Positions 23,101 through 33,587 of a stretch of DNA of 64,000 nucleotides are shown one piece after another. This stretch comes from Macrostomum hystrix. Taxonomy: Eukaryota > Platyhelminthes > Macrostomidae. The first letter of the stretch is position 1. Each line of letters opens with the position of its first letter. The DNA lies in assembly GCA_950097015.1 (NCBI GenBank), contig CATNEN010000011.1, positions 1,426,001-1,490,000 of the forward strand. Direction: 5' to 3'. A program made the position numbers and the translations under genes. Under the pieces are notes generated by a model. The model did not search any database, was not told the origin of the DNA, and saw only the letters and a program-made list of their open reading frames with translations.

Positions 23101-23266
23101 CTATGTTTGAGCATAGCTTCATGCTGCTGGGAATGGGCACGCAGCGGTGGCTGTTGCCAGACGGCAGCACCCAGGAGGATGGCATGCTGGGCAGATTCCA
23201 TTCAGGTGGCATCGCCTTGGACAGAAGCGGCTGCAACAGTAGCAGCAGCAACATTCGCGAGAACAT
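19876..23266 (-). CDS. Secreted Frizzled-related protein, copy B (complete)
   Basis: Three exons, 23266-22780, 20640-20569 and 20480-19876, joined in phase to 387 codons plus stop. Predicted secreted Wnt antagonist or modulator. Signal peptide (residues 1-18), Frizzled-type CRD with ten cysteines (CVPIPSS to SDLMC), then a netrin-like module split exactly as in copy A: 72-nt exon 2 with CQSCPENVGYESIIGNYC, exon 3 with ETVGNCQCRSL and KLLIMGSLSTDG. A poly-glycine run, an RRNRGRPSGGRRG stretch and a strongly basic tail (RNRRKKKNRRKKNKGNRKS) end the protein; basic tails in sFRPs are thought to bind heparan sulphate. Splice signals for intron 2 (GTTG|GTAAGA ... CCCTGCAG|TTTTC) are strong. Exon lengths of exons 1 and 2 equal those of copy A to the base. 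This is the copy most likely to be functional. Confidence 0.9.
21100..22310. repeat. Expanded minisatellite in sFRP-B intron 1 with higher-order structure
   Basis: About 60 units of two kinds: A, 21 bp (GAGTTATCGAAGGGG + TAGCAT), and B, 19 bp (GAGTTACTGAGGGTAGCAT), with a B variant ending GGTGGCAT (B'). The order AAAABAABB'ABB' occurs twice (from about 21520 and about 21960). Copy A has only about ten clean units of a third variant (GAATTGTCG) that survives here as three copies at 21115-21180. Confidence 0.95.
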
Positions 23267-23376
23267 TGCCGTAAACCACTAAGTCGACTGGACGACTAAA
23301 CGGTCGAATTGGTATCGAATGTGCTAATTCCGTCTATAAAGCGTCCTGATGTTATTTCATAGCAGACCAGACAGCG

Positions 23377-23384
23377 CTTATATA
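23377..23384 (-). promoter_or_regulatory. TATA box of sFRP-B
   Basis: TATATAAG on the minus strand, in the same context as the copy A box and about 110 nt above the start codon. Confidence 0.6.
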
Positions 23385-24210
23385 CACAAGCAGACACATT
23401 GTGCTGCTGTGTCTTCTACCCATAAGGCCGTGGAGACTGGCAATGGGGAGGGTTCCATTTTTTCTTGCCTTTTTTTGGAAGCTCTTGTGGCATAGGCTAA
23501 GCTGGATTAAGACTAGGCCAGCCGTCAGCGAGATCCGCAGAAAAATAATGCCAGAATTCCAACGAGTCGGCCTCTATACACTCCATCTCTGCCTCGCCGG
23601 AGTTCAAAGAGGATGCCGCCAAATGTAGCCTGGAGCTTAAAAAACGAAGGCGGATAGCGAAGCCGCTCTCAGACTATCTAGATCCAGTCCAATCCGATCT
23701 AGTCGAGGCACATGAAAATCCATAGCTAGGAATTCTGCAGGCGTTTCGCTTGAGGTTGGCCGCATCGGGCGAGACCCCGCCGCGTTTAGGACCCGACTGT
23801 TCCGTCACTGCCAGAGCCTCATGGGGTGGGCCTGCAGATGCGTCTGTCAATCAGGCAAGTGGTGTTCCAAGCCACCCGGGTGCCCGCAGCCCACAAACAG
23901 TTCAATGTAGGCAAGGTAGACGTTCCACTAATATGTTAGTCGACCCAATCAGTTGATTGGCAGTTTCAAAACTGCTTTGCCTCGCTGCAGCGAAGCAGAC
24001 GGAGCAGCCAGTCTTGGTACCAGCCCACTTTTGGTTCCAAGGTGCGGCGGGTCACAGCAATTAGTATCTACTAGCAACTATGCCCCCTTTCGAGAGCATT
24101 AACCTGCATGGAAATATCTGTGCAATTACAAAAGTTTTTCAGTCTGTCAAACAATGCTACCCTTCCGATGAATCATATTACCCCTCTATAATTCATGCTA
24201 CTCCCTTGAT

Positions 24211-24440
24211 AAACCATGTTGTTTGTTGTTGTTGAGCAAGACACTAAAACTCCACTAGTGTTTCAGTTCAAACCAACTGTAGTGTTAGCTGGCTATAGAA
24301 ATATGAGCGGCCGTGACGGAATCCTTAGTCACACAGAAGGCTTAACTGGACTAGGCTTTTTTAACTTCCAAATCTCTTTTCTGTATGAATTGAAGCTATA
24401 TGATAGCCAAGCCAAAGTGTATAGAAAGTAAAGCATAATA
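24211..24440 (+). mobile_element. Degenerate SINE, plus orientation
   Basis: GAGCAAGACACTAAAACTCC, then TTTCAGTTCAAACCAACTGT and TTAGCTGGCTA, match the body of the SINE family at 42575-42840 (GCAAGACACTTAAACTCTGC, TTCAGTTCACCCAACTGT, TTAGCTGGGG). The tRNA-derived head is missing. Confidence 0.5.
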
Positions 24441-24680
24441 AAATCTTCTGTAAATGCTTTTATAAGTTACTAATCAAGAAACAATTCTTTGAGTTCTCTT
24501 TTTATTTACACAACAGAACATTTATTTTTCTGACTCAGCTGCAGTTCCTGCAGAAAATGCACAAAACAAAAATATGAACAAAAAAAACAAAAAAACAAAT
24601 AGACGAGTTTCTTAGTGCAGCCCTGTTTTGGTCATAACATTTTTTCTGAGAAATGCGTAACAATTCAATAATCAACAGTG

Positions 24681-25984
24681 TTACAATCCCCAGCTAGTGA
24701 ACAATAATCTACGATTCGATGACGAAGAATTTGAAGCGGCAGCATTGTTCTGCTCATCCTCTTCATCATTTTCATCCTGCTCACTGTCAACTGGCTTTTG
24801 CTGCTGCTGCTGCCGATGCTCTAAGTTCCAAGCGTCCTCAGAAGAGGCATTGCAGAAGAAATCATGACTACGCTTCTGCTGACAAGCTGGCTTAGCTGAG
24901 TCTAACAGACGCGACAGGCGATCATTGTAGCTATGCCACCGGTGCTCCAACACGCATTCGATTAGTTCGAAGCGATGTTTCAACGCATTGAACGGTTGGC
25001 CATCTAGCTGAGCCTGTTTCTCAGCGTCGGCCAGTTGTTGCCTAATAACATCCAGTCTGCGGCGATGCGATTCGCGCATTTCAGCAAGCGAAGCGGCGCG
25101 CGCCGCATGACGACTTTCCAAACGGATTTGACATTCGGCCAACTGGGCGTTGCTGATTCTGAGGCGATCTTCCAGATCGGCTAATTCAACGTCGCAGGCT
25201 CGATTTCTCTTAAGCCAGTGCTCCACCCGCAATTGTTTGCCAGTTTCCAAGGATTTCCGCTGCGAACAAAGTCGAGCAGTCTCGGCAGCGGCTTCTGCTA
25301 GAGCGCGCGTAGCGGACTCGAGTCGCAAAGCAGCCGAATGAGCCGCAGCCTGAGCAGCAGTCCGCTCGGCTCCGGCGAGTTTCTCGCCCAGCTCAACTGT
25401 CTGTCGCGATTGACGCTCTTTTAAGTCGGCGCATTTTGTGCGCAATTCGTCCGCAGTGGCGGCAAGGCCTCTTAAATTGGCGTCCAATTCGGCAATCTCC
25501 AAAGCCGATGGAGATCGGCATTTAGACGCCTTTGTGCAGCAGGTCACTTCTTCTACACTGCCGAAGTTGATTTTTGAATTTTCAAACGATATTAATTGAT
25601 TCACAATTTCCAACTGGTTGCTAAATAACTCGATGCTACGTTCTGCAACAGCATCATTCCTGATTAGTTCTTCCACAATGCATCGCAGTATATTGATCAA
25701 CTGATTGTAACCTCCAGGCATTGACTGAAAGTTAAAAAAAGATAGAAAAATGTTTTTTTATATAGTTACACGCTTATATAAAGATAGAATACGCATCTAT
25801 TTACCAGAAATTCATTCCAATCTACATCTGGCAGGGCCAGCTCCTCCGTTGAGTCTTCAGACGTGGTGGAGCAATCGTCAGGCGCAGCTGGCTCATCTGG
25901 GCTAGCATCCAGTTCGCGGTCTTCAAGTAGTGAAAGTACGGAAAGAAAATTCGCTGTTAGATCCTGCAAGAATTTGGCAAACAC
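24681..25984 (-). CDS. Unrecognised coiled-coil protein
   Basis: Two exons, 25984-25805 and 25724-24681, joined in phase 0 (407 codons plus stop). Donor CTG|GTAAATAG and acceptor TTTTTAACTTTCAG|TCAATG. The N-terminus is a hydrophobic helix (KFLQDLTANFLSVLSLL) followed by an acidic Ser/Asp/Glu segment. From about residue 140 to 320 there is a long alpha-helical, Ala/Glu/Arg-rich stretch with heptad-like spacing, typical of a coiled coil. The C-terminus has poly-Gln (six residues), an acidic stretch and a run of Asn/Ser. I do not recognise the family. A good acceptor (AAATTCTTGCAG|GATC) lies just inside the chosen start, so an extra upstream exon could replace the first seven residues. Confidence 0.7.
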
Positions 25985-27554
25985 ATGTCAGAAAGAATCA
26001 AGCAGAAAAAAAAAACTTCGGTACTAAGTAAGGCCTAAGTAAACTACTTAAATTCTTCAAAAGGCTTAACCCAAACAAAAGTTCGGTACAGACGATTTGG
26101 TTGAAAAGCAAACAAATCAGCCAACAGATGGATGATGACAAAGCAAAAAGTGAAGCTTGAGGGACCACTTGAAGTGCAAGAAGGTGCAGCAAGTGCACAT
26201 CTAGAGATAGACAGCCGACATTGCTTTTTTAAGCATCCCTTTAGCTGAGAGAGAGAGGCGACACCTGGCTATGGGATCACTAGGATGGTTGATGGACAGG
26301 GAAAACCGTGTAGGAAGAGACGAAGCGGAATTGGGAAATCCAAAAATTGGGAAAACAGATTGCAGGATTGACAGCAGCAACAGCAGCAGCAGCGGCGTCA
26401 GACAATTAGGAGCAAGTATTCAGAAAAAGACAAATTTAATCTTAAATTATCATTCTATTTCAAGCATCACGCGAAAAGGCCGCAGACTTCAATGCAGACT
26501 TGAAAATGCAACTATTTTGCTGACGTACAACGTATACATACAACAGACATAGTGCATATACATACATTCGTTCAAGCAGTGCTTTTCCTATCTCTCATTT
26601 GTTTTGTTGCGCTAATCCATCACTACGGTTCCCTTACTAGCCAGAGTTGCAGACTTCAGATGGTATCCGACTGTGAAGACACATGAAGCACGCGCAACAG
26701 CAGTCGGTCGTCTGCGCGGCGGCAAACTTCAAAAGAAAGTTAAAGAGAACAGAAACGGGCAGGGTCCCGTTACTTTTTTACTAATGCATAATGACGAGGG
26801 CGAACAAATGGTTTGAAGAGTGTGGGAGACAGGCGGCGAGAGGCTAGCCCCATCAAATAATTTTGCCGAACCCTGCAAAAAACTTTCATTTCAGAGTTCG
26901 ACACTCTAAAACCCAAGACTTTACGTTGCCCGTTACGATTATTTGCATAATCAACGAAGCGCAAAAATCTACGAGATGGACAGGGCAAATAGGCCGTCGC
27001 CTTTAAGCAGCATCAAACTTGGCTAAGTCTAGCAGCCGATATGTATAGAAAAATGTAAAATTCAAAACAATTTTTTTACTTTCATTAAGAGGTCTGCACA
27101 CGGTTTAAGAGAATCTTACGATTCTTTAACTAATTTGGCAAACTTTTCTACACTTAATATATATATTGTAGGTGCCGAAAAAGACAAAAAGGAAAGATAC
27201 GGCTGATTACATTACTAGAAGTAGGTAGTTAGGCATACATTTTATATGCGTATAAGCTGTAACCATTTATTTTCATTTTAAGGACTGAAAAATGCTACGC
27301 GAGTTATCTGTTATCAACAAAAATTACAGAAACAAATGTTATGGTGGACAGCATTGCAAGACTTAAAAGCATGCAAGGTTGCGCCGATTACAGTGAAGTT
27401 TGGGGCAGGCAGTCTAGAATAAAATATTATAATTACATTTGTACTGTTGTATAAACAAATGAAAACAAATAAAATGCAATACACACTATACTACTTATAT
27501 GATAAGGACAGGGACAGGTTAGAATATTATGCCTAAATTAGTTTTTCATTCTGT
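25985..27554. other. Intergenic between coiled-coil gene and BAP1
   Basis: No coding frame with recognisable content. The sequence is AT-rich, with a short CAG-type repeat near 26380. Confidence 0.5.
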
Positions 27555-28258
27555 TCAACGCGGCTTCGCTCGTTTCTTTGTCAGCACAGACAGGAGGCCG
27601 GCGTGAGTGCCGCCGTTCGATCGCTTCCGCCTTGAAGCCGCCGCCTGCTGCTGCTGCTGCTGCTCAACTAGCTCCCTAAGCAGGCTGCACGAATCCAGCT
27701 CGGTTAAGAAAGCTTTAATCAACGGATCGTAATCGTAACGGCGGCGACAATCGTCGGTGCGATATTTGGCGTACTTTTCGTGTTCCTCGGTCAATTGTTG
27801 GCGGCACTGGGTCAGCGACTCTTCAACCATTTTCATCAGCTGCAGCAGCTCCGAGGGGCTGAACGAGCGCAGACCGCCGGCCGTAGTCGAACTGGAAGCT
27901 GACGGTATGGGAGCCGACGGAGCTGCGGCTGTGGCGGCGGCGGCTGATGCGGCAGCAGCAGCAGCAGCTTGACTGTCTCTCCTAGCGGCCGCTCTAGTCG
28001 AGTACTTGTTAGCCCCGATGCCGCCGCTAGCGGCTGCAGCACTGCTAGAGGACTGCGACACCGTCGCGGCCGAAGTCAGCTGCGGACTGTTGGCGCTGGA
28101 AGACAGCGGACTAGCCGCTGTGGACGGTCCAGACGATGAGTGACGCCTAGATGCTGCGGCGGATGCTGGGTTGCTTGTCAACGGATTCGTCGTCTCGATG
28201 GTTAGCGGCTTGGTGATATCGGTGACTTCCACTGGGGGATTGCGGATTAGAGTCACGA

Positions 28259-28289
<31 letters not shown>

Positions 28290-31200
28290 AGGATCTGAAG
28301 AAGGCTGGAAAGAGCTGCCATCACTGCCAACTGGCTGCTGCTGCTGTTGCTGATTATTGCGAACCTCTAGTTTGATGGTCGTTGATCCCACAGCAGCTGT
28401 GCCCAGCGAAGATGATAGGTCTTCGACAGCCGCCCGGCCGCCTGCGAAAAGGAAGAAATTTATATTTGATTATTACTAACCAGCAAGGTACATAATGGAG
28501 GTCTACTAACTACAACCAGGGGTTTAGGGTTAAGCCCCTGAACAGACACTCCAATGAATACCAAACAAGACCTTTAAAAAGAAATCTAAATCACACAGCC
28601 ATAAATGTACACAGCAGCACGAACCTGATAGCACAACCCAGCACGAAGTAAGGTGGACAACCTAACACGATCTTAGATGGACATCCTAACACGATCTTAG
28701 ATGGACACCCTAACACGATCTTAGATGGACACCCTAATACGATCTTAGATGGACACCCTAACACAATCCTATATGGACACCCTAACACGATCTTAGATGG
28801 ACACCCTAATACGATCTTAGATGGACACCCTAACACAATCCTATATGGACACCCTAACATGATCTTAGATGGACACCCTAACACGATCTTAGATGGACAC
28901 CCTAACACGATCTTAGATGGACACCCTAACACAATTCTAGATGGACACCCAAACACGATTTTAGGTAGACACCCTTACACGATCTTAGACGGACACCCTA
29001 ACACGATCTTAGATGGACACCCTAACACGATTTTAGGTAGACACCCTTACACGATCTTAGACGGACACCCTAACACGATCTTAGATGGACACCCTAACAC
29101 GATTTTAGGTAGACACCCTTACACGATCTTAGACGGACACCCTAACACGATCTTAGATGGACACGCTAACACGAACTTAGATGGACACCCTAACATGATC
29201 TTAGATGGACACCCAAACACGATCTTAGATGGACACCCCAACACGATCTTAGATGGACACCTAAACACGATCTTAGATGGACACCCCAACACGATCTTAG
29301 ATGGACACCCCAACACGATCTTAGATGGACACCCCAACACGATCTTAGATGGACACCCCAACACGATCTTAGATGGACACCCCAACACGATCTTAGATGG
29401 ACACCCAAACACGATCTTAGATGGACACCCAAACACGATCTTTGATGGACACCCACTCGTAAAACGTACACTCACCAGCTAGCAATTTATCGATGGCGCA
29501 TTCGATAGTATTTAAATTGGCTTCCAGAGTGCCGATTCTTCGTTCCAGTTGACGCCTCTTGTCTGGCACAACGGCCATCAGATTGTACATAATATTACCA
29601 GCCGGCGGAGAGATATTACTAGACGAAGACAAAGACGAAGCAGGACCAGACGGGCCATTGTTAGCAGTAAGGACTGGCCTATCTAAAGGTGTCAGGCCCA
29701 GTCGCTCGCGAATCACCCTCAGAAAAGTCCTTGTCCAGGGCCGCTCCAGTGGGCCGTGATTTCTCGGCTCAGTTTTAAGGCCGTCCAATTCTAATAGGCT
29801 GCCATTGTGCGGAATGAATGACACGAAATGAAACGTGTCTCCATTCGAAGCGTCGCCATCGTCCAATAGGCCGGAGGAGGCGTCCGCGGCGGATGAGCTG
29901 ACGCCGACGGAGCCAACCCCGGAGCCGGAACCCGAAGCGGCGTCGGATGTCGATGAGTTAGCTGACAGATGACTGCCGCTAGCTCCTGACGCTGATCCGG
30001 CAGCTCCTGAACTGCCGACACCGCCGACGTGTCCGGAGTGATGATGAATGTGGCGATGATGGGTTCGCTGATGACCCGGCGGCGGAGGTCGATCGGCTGG
30101 TCTGGCATGACGATTGTGCGCCAGAGCAAGCTCCGGAGTGCGACCGATTGCGTCGCCGCGTCGGGTCGGATCCAGACCGCGGCAGGCCGCCCGCAGCCTG
30201 GTGAGGGTGGGTCCAAGATCCAACTCTGGCGGACTATTCAACAGGATGCTGAGCAGAGAATGAGTAGCGCACGAGTTTGGGACGGTCTGGCGAGCAAAGA
30301 ATAATTCGGAATCGGAGCCGTTCTGACCAACTTTTGATTGCTGCTGCTGCTGCTGCTGCTGCTGGGCGTTGCGTTGGCTGCCAGAACTCGCGGATTGCGA
30401 CTCGGATTTTGCCTGCTGCGGTTGGTGCAGAACAATGTAAATTAAACAGCTTATCTATTATATATACTAAATTAGTTACAGACCCTAACCTGACCTTGAA
30501 TAAGAATACAATTTAAGTTTAATACACCTGCCCCAATTGGGCCAGATGTGCAGCCGTCAGCACAGTCGCAGCTATTGCGCGGAGCATCTGTAGGCTGCGT
30601 ACGGCTGTTCAGTCCATGGACTGGTGGGACCCCACACCCACCCTCAATTACGCAAGCTAATGCTGCCACCAATTTAACCGCTGGGTGAACTAAAGCAATG
30701 CGGAGTGTCTTGCTGTAAAAAGACACATTATTCCAGTGGAATCAGGAATCGAACCCCCGACCTTCAAGATGTGAATCCGGCGCTATAATCACAGAGTATA
30801 GTATGACAGAGAATCCTATCATGATCTTGAGAATCCTACCATGACCTTAAGAATCCCACCATGACCTTGAGAATCCTACCATGACCTTGAGAATCCCACC
30901 ATGACCTTGAGAATCCTACCATGACCTTGAGAATCCTACCATGACCTTAAGAATCCCACCATGACCTTGAGAATCCTACAATGACCTTAAGAATCCTTCC
31001 ATGACCTTGAGAATCCTACAATGACCTTAAGAATCCTTCCATGACCTTGAGAATCCTACCATGACCTTGAGAATCCCACCATGACCTTGAGAATCCTACC
31101 ATGACCTTGAGAATCCTACCATGACCTTAAGAATCCCACCATGACCTTGAGAATCCTACAATGACCTTGAGAATCCTACCAAGACCTTGAGAATCCTACC

Positions 31201-31751
31201 AAGACCTTGAGAATCCTTCCAAGACCTTGAGAATCCTACCGTGACCTTGAGAATCCTACCATGACCTTGAGAATCCTACAATGACCTTAAGAATCCTTCC
31301 ATGACCTTGAGAATCCTACCAAGACCTTGAGAATCCTACCATAAACCTTTACCTTCGCATTAGCCTGTTGGTGCGTTGGTTCACCATTTGCTGCGCTGGC
31401 GCTACCGTGGCTGCTGTTGTTACTTCTCCGCTGCTTAACTGGCCGACGCTCTTCGCTCCATTTGAATAGGAACACAAAGCCATAGACGGTGTCCGCCTCC
31501 TGCATTGGCCTCTGCAAGTCGTAGATCTCTTCAACCTGAACCCCGGTGACGCCCATGTCCTCAATGAGCAAAGTAAATAAGCCCGGATCGCTTTCCAATT
31601 CCAGCCAGTCGACTGGCTCCGGACTGGCTACAGGCGATGAGGATGACGATGACGAGCATTCCGACTTGATCTCGGCTGCCTCTTCGTCATTGCCGGCGGC
31701 AACGGCTGCAGCCGACGCCGAAGCCCTGGATGAACTTGAAGATTGACTCAG
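27555..31751 (-). CDS. BAP1: BAP1/Calypso-type nuclear ubiquitin C-terminal hydrolase
   Basis: Catalytic subunit of the Polycomb repressive deubiquitinase, which removes ubiquitin from histone H2A together with an ASXL partner. Three exons read: 31751-31353, 30415-29476 and 28441-27555, in frame across both junctions (741 codons plus stop). The start codon is probably in an upstream exon, because the first exon opens at a good acceptor (TATTCTCCTTCAG|CTGAG); an in-frame ATG at 31784 is the alternative. The UCH core begins at [20 protein letters not shown] and includes EEIYDLQ and YGFVFLFKW. Exon 2 carries the catalytic Gln and Cys ([17 protein letters not shown], Cys codon 30269-30271), the catalytic His (FHFVSFIP) and Asp (LLELDGLK). 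The last exon has the ASXL-binding C-terminal domain ([36 protein letters not shown]) and basic nuclear signals ([15 protein letters not shown]). Low-complexity Gln, Ser and Ala runs fill the linkers. The exon 2 acceptor is a CAGCAG tandem that could add or drop one Gln. Confidence 0.92.
28650..29456. repeat. 24-bp minisatellite in BAP1 intron 2
   Basis: About 33 units of ACGATCTTAGATGGACACCC + TAAC, beginning just inside the acceptor side and ending 20 bases from the exon 2 donor. It fills most of the 1,034-bp intron. Unit variants (CCTATATGG, TTTTAGGTAGACACCCTT) recur periodically. A length divisible by three keeps both strands open; this is not coding. Confidence 0.95.
30530..30795 (-). 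mobile_element. tRNA-derived SINE in BAP1 intron 1
   Basis: Minus orientation. The B box GGTTCGATTCC lies at 30745-30755, preceded by a tRNA-like head. The body has GCAAGACACTCCGCATTGC, TTAGTTCACCCAGCGGTTAA, CAGTCCATGGACTGAACAG and GCGCAATAGCTGCGACTGTG. It matches the copy at 42575-42840 over its length. Confidence 0.85.
30805..31345. repeat. 20-bp minisatellite in BAP1 intron 1
   Basis: About 27 units of ACCATGACCTTGAGAATCCT with A/T, C/T and G/A variants, ending about eight bases from the exon 1 donor. Confidence 0.95.
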
Positions 31752-31789
31752 CTGAAGGAGAATATAGTGATAACATGTAGACAATAGAA

Positions 31790-31925
31790 ATTATACCTGA
31801 CCCCATTGGATCAGATGGTGTAAAACTGTACCTTAATTATGTACACCAACCTAAATTTATAACCCAACTATAAACCCAGTACCAATTCTACAGCTGGGTA
31901 AACTAGAGTTTGTTTTTTAGTCTGC
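31790..31925 (-). mobile_element. Degenerate SINE upstream of BAP1
   Basis: On the minus strand, TAGTTTACCCAGCTGTAGAA, GGTACTGGGTTTATAG and GATCCAATGGGGTCAGG follow the body of the same SINE family. The head is missing. Confidence 0.45.
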
Positions 31926-31976
31926 AGTCCGTAGCTTAAAACACTTGTCATATATGTAAATATAATAATAAACGCA

Positions 31977-32116
31977 GGAGGGCTGTGGGCAGTGGCACGT
32001 CATCTGGTGACACTAGACCAGCAGCCAGCGTGGAGGCAATTCTGTCTATTCCGCTAACCGCTTCGGGGTCTAGCTACGGTCACCAGTGTCTTGTGTACCA
32101 GTGTCTGCAGCCCTCC
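31977..32116. mobile_element. 140-bp fold-back element
   Basis: The two ends are imperfect inverted repeats (GGAGGGCTGTGGGCAGTGGC at the left against GTGTCTGCAGCCCTCC at the right), and the inner part folds again (TGGTGACACTAGACC against GGTCTAGCTACGGTCACCA). It has no coding capacity. A MITE or fold-back element fits. Confidence 0.6.
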
Positions 32117-32713
32117 AGAAAATATTGTAGAGTAAATCTAGACCAGATTATTCTATATACCATTAAAAAAATAAGTAAAAGGTAACGACAGTATAGTTTA
32201 TGGCCGTATGAAATATATAAGCTTCGCAAAATGACAGACATTTTTTAAATAACGCTGACTTTTGTAACAGCCTAATAAAATGCTTAGCAAATGTCTACAG
32301 AATTAAACGTGAAATATAAATTTAGCTAAACATAAATTAGTATGTCATGCCATATAAAAATATAATAGGGAAAATGCTGCTCGAGTAGTTATGCTCAAAT
32401 AAGCGAAAAACAAATGAATACATTTTAAGCATTGAAATGTTATAGAAAACTTTGTATAAATGGACTAGCTAATTACAACCCAACGTTACAAATTGCATGC
32501 AAAAACTGAAATGCATCTTTTTTAAAGTGCAAAATTAAGTATAAAAAAACACGATTGCATATAAATTAATAAGTAAAAGTGTTCCGTATTACTTACAATG
32601 TCAACTAGAAAATACAATTAGCTAAAGTAATACAACTTTTATTATAGAATGACAGAAAATTGTAAATTCCAATTTAAAAGAATCTTAACAATAAATATAG
32701 CAAGCTCCTAAAT
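32117..32713. other. AT-rich intergenic, no gene seen
   Basis: Simple AT-rich sequence with many stops in all frames. Confidence 0.5.
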
Positions 32714-33525
32714 CAGGGGTTGGCAAACTCCGGCCCGCGGGACAGAAGCGGCCCTCGAAGCTCCCAAATCCGGCCCGTTGCCCCTTCCGACACCTACAGT
32801 ATCCTGTTTCATCTCTCCCGTCTCATCTCTACGCTGTCTCATCTCTCCTCGGTCTCGTCTCTTCCGTGTCTTATCTCTCCCGTCTTATCTCTCCGCTGTG
32901 GCATTATCTTCCATGTCTCATCTCTGTCTTATCTTAATCTCTTATCTCCCATGTCTTATCTCTGTCTTATCATTATTTCATCTAGACTGTCTCATCTCTC
33001 CGCTGTCTAATCTCTGTCTTATCATTATTTCATCTAGACTGTCTCATCTCTACGCTGTCTAATCTCTGTCTTATCTTTATCTCATCTCGACTGTCTCAAC
33101 TCTCCGCTGTCTTATCTTTATCTCATCTCGACTGTCTCATCTCTCCGCTGTCTCATCTCTGTCTTATCTTTATCTCATCTCTTCCATGTCTCATCTCTGT
33201 CTTATCTTTATCTCATCTCGACTGTCTCATCTCTCCCGCGTCCCGTGTCACACCTCTGATGTATTATCTTTCCCTGTCATATCTTCTCAGTCTCATCTTT
33301 CCCGTGTCTTATCCCTCCACTGTCTTATCTTAAACTCATCTCTCCAGCCTCTAACCTCTCATATGTCTCATCTCTACCGTGTCTGATCTCCCCTGTCATA
33401 TCTTCTCTGTCTCATCTTTCCCGTCTCATCTCACCCCTATATAATATTTCTACGTTCAATGCAGCATGCTGTCGTCTTTAAGGTTCTCTCTTTGGCCCGC
33501 TAACTAATAAGTTTGCCGACCCCAG
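32714..33525. mobile_element. Non-autonomous hAT-type MITE with an internal pyrimidine-rich minisatellite
   Basis: The left end CAGGGGTTGGCAAACTCCGG and the inverted right end CTGGGGTCGGCAAACTTA are of the CAGGGGT-GGCAAACT class seen in hAT MITEs; GGCCCGC motifs sit just inside both ends. The flanks TCCTAAAT and ACCTTAAT (6 of 8 identical) could be a decayed 8-bp target duplication. The interior (32800-33440) is a tandem array of TCTCATCTCTCCGCTGTC-like units on the plus strand. Confidence 0.75.
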
Positions 33526-33587
33526 ACCTTAATCGTTGAAAATAGCACCACAGTTACTTCAAAGGAATAGCGAGGTCGAGCAATAAG

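Larger units (their letters stand above)
18712..24210. repeat. Segmental duplication, copy B (partner 1-6110)
   Basis: The more complete copy. It keeps the stretch 19338-20040 that copy A lost, including the sFRP 3' end, and lacks the LINE. Identity is high in the flanks, exons and promoter; the main differences are the minisatellite length and indels at 23640-23980. Confidence 0.9.

Noticed and set aside
26770-26988. 72-codon minus-strand frame
   Set aside because: No recognisable domain, and no splice sites connecting it to the coiled-coil gene.
28650-29456. Interstitial telomere repeat because units contain ACCCTAAC
   Set aside because: The hexamer appears once per 24 bp, not in tandem; chance similarity.
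28591-29482. Long frames on both strands in BAP1 intron 2 (ILDGHPNT and VLGCPSKI repeats)
   Set aside because: A 24-bp unit keeps frames open on both strands. The region is bounded by the BAP1 splice sites and is intronic.
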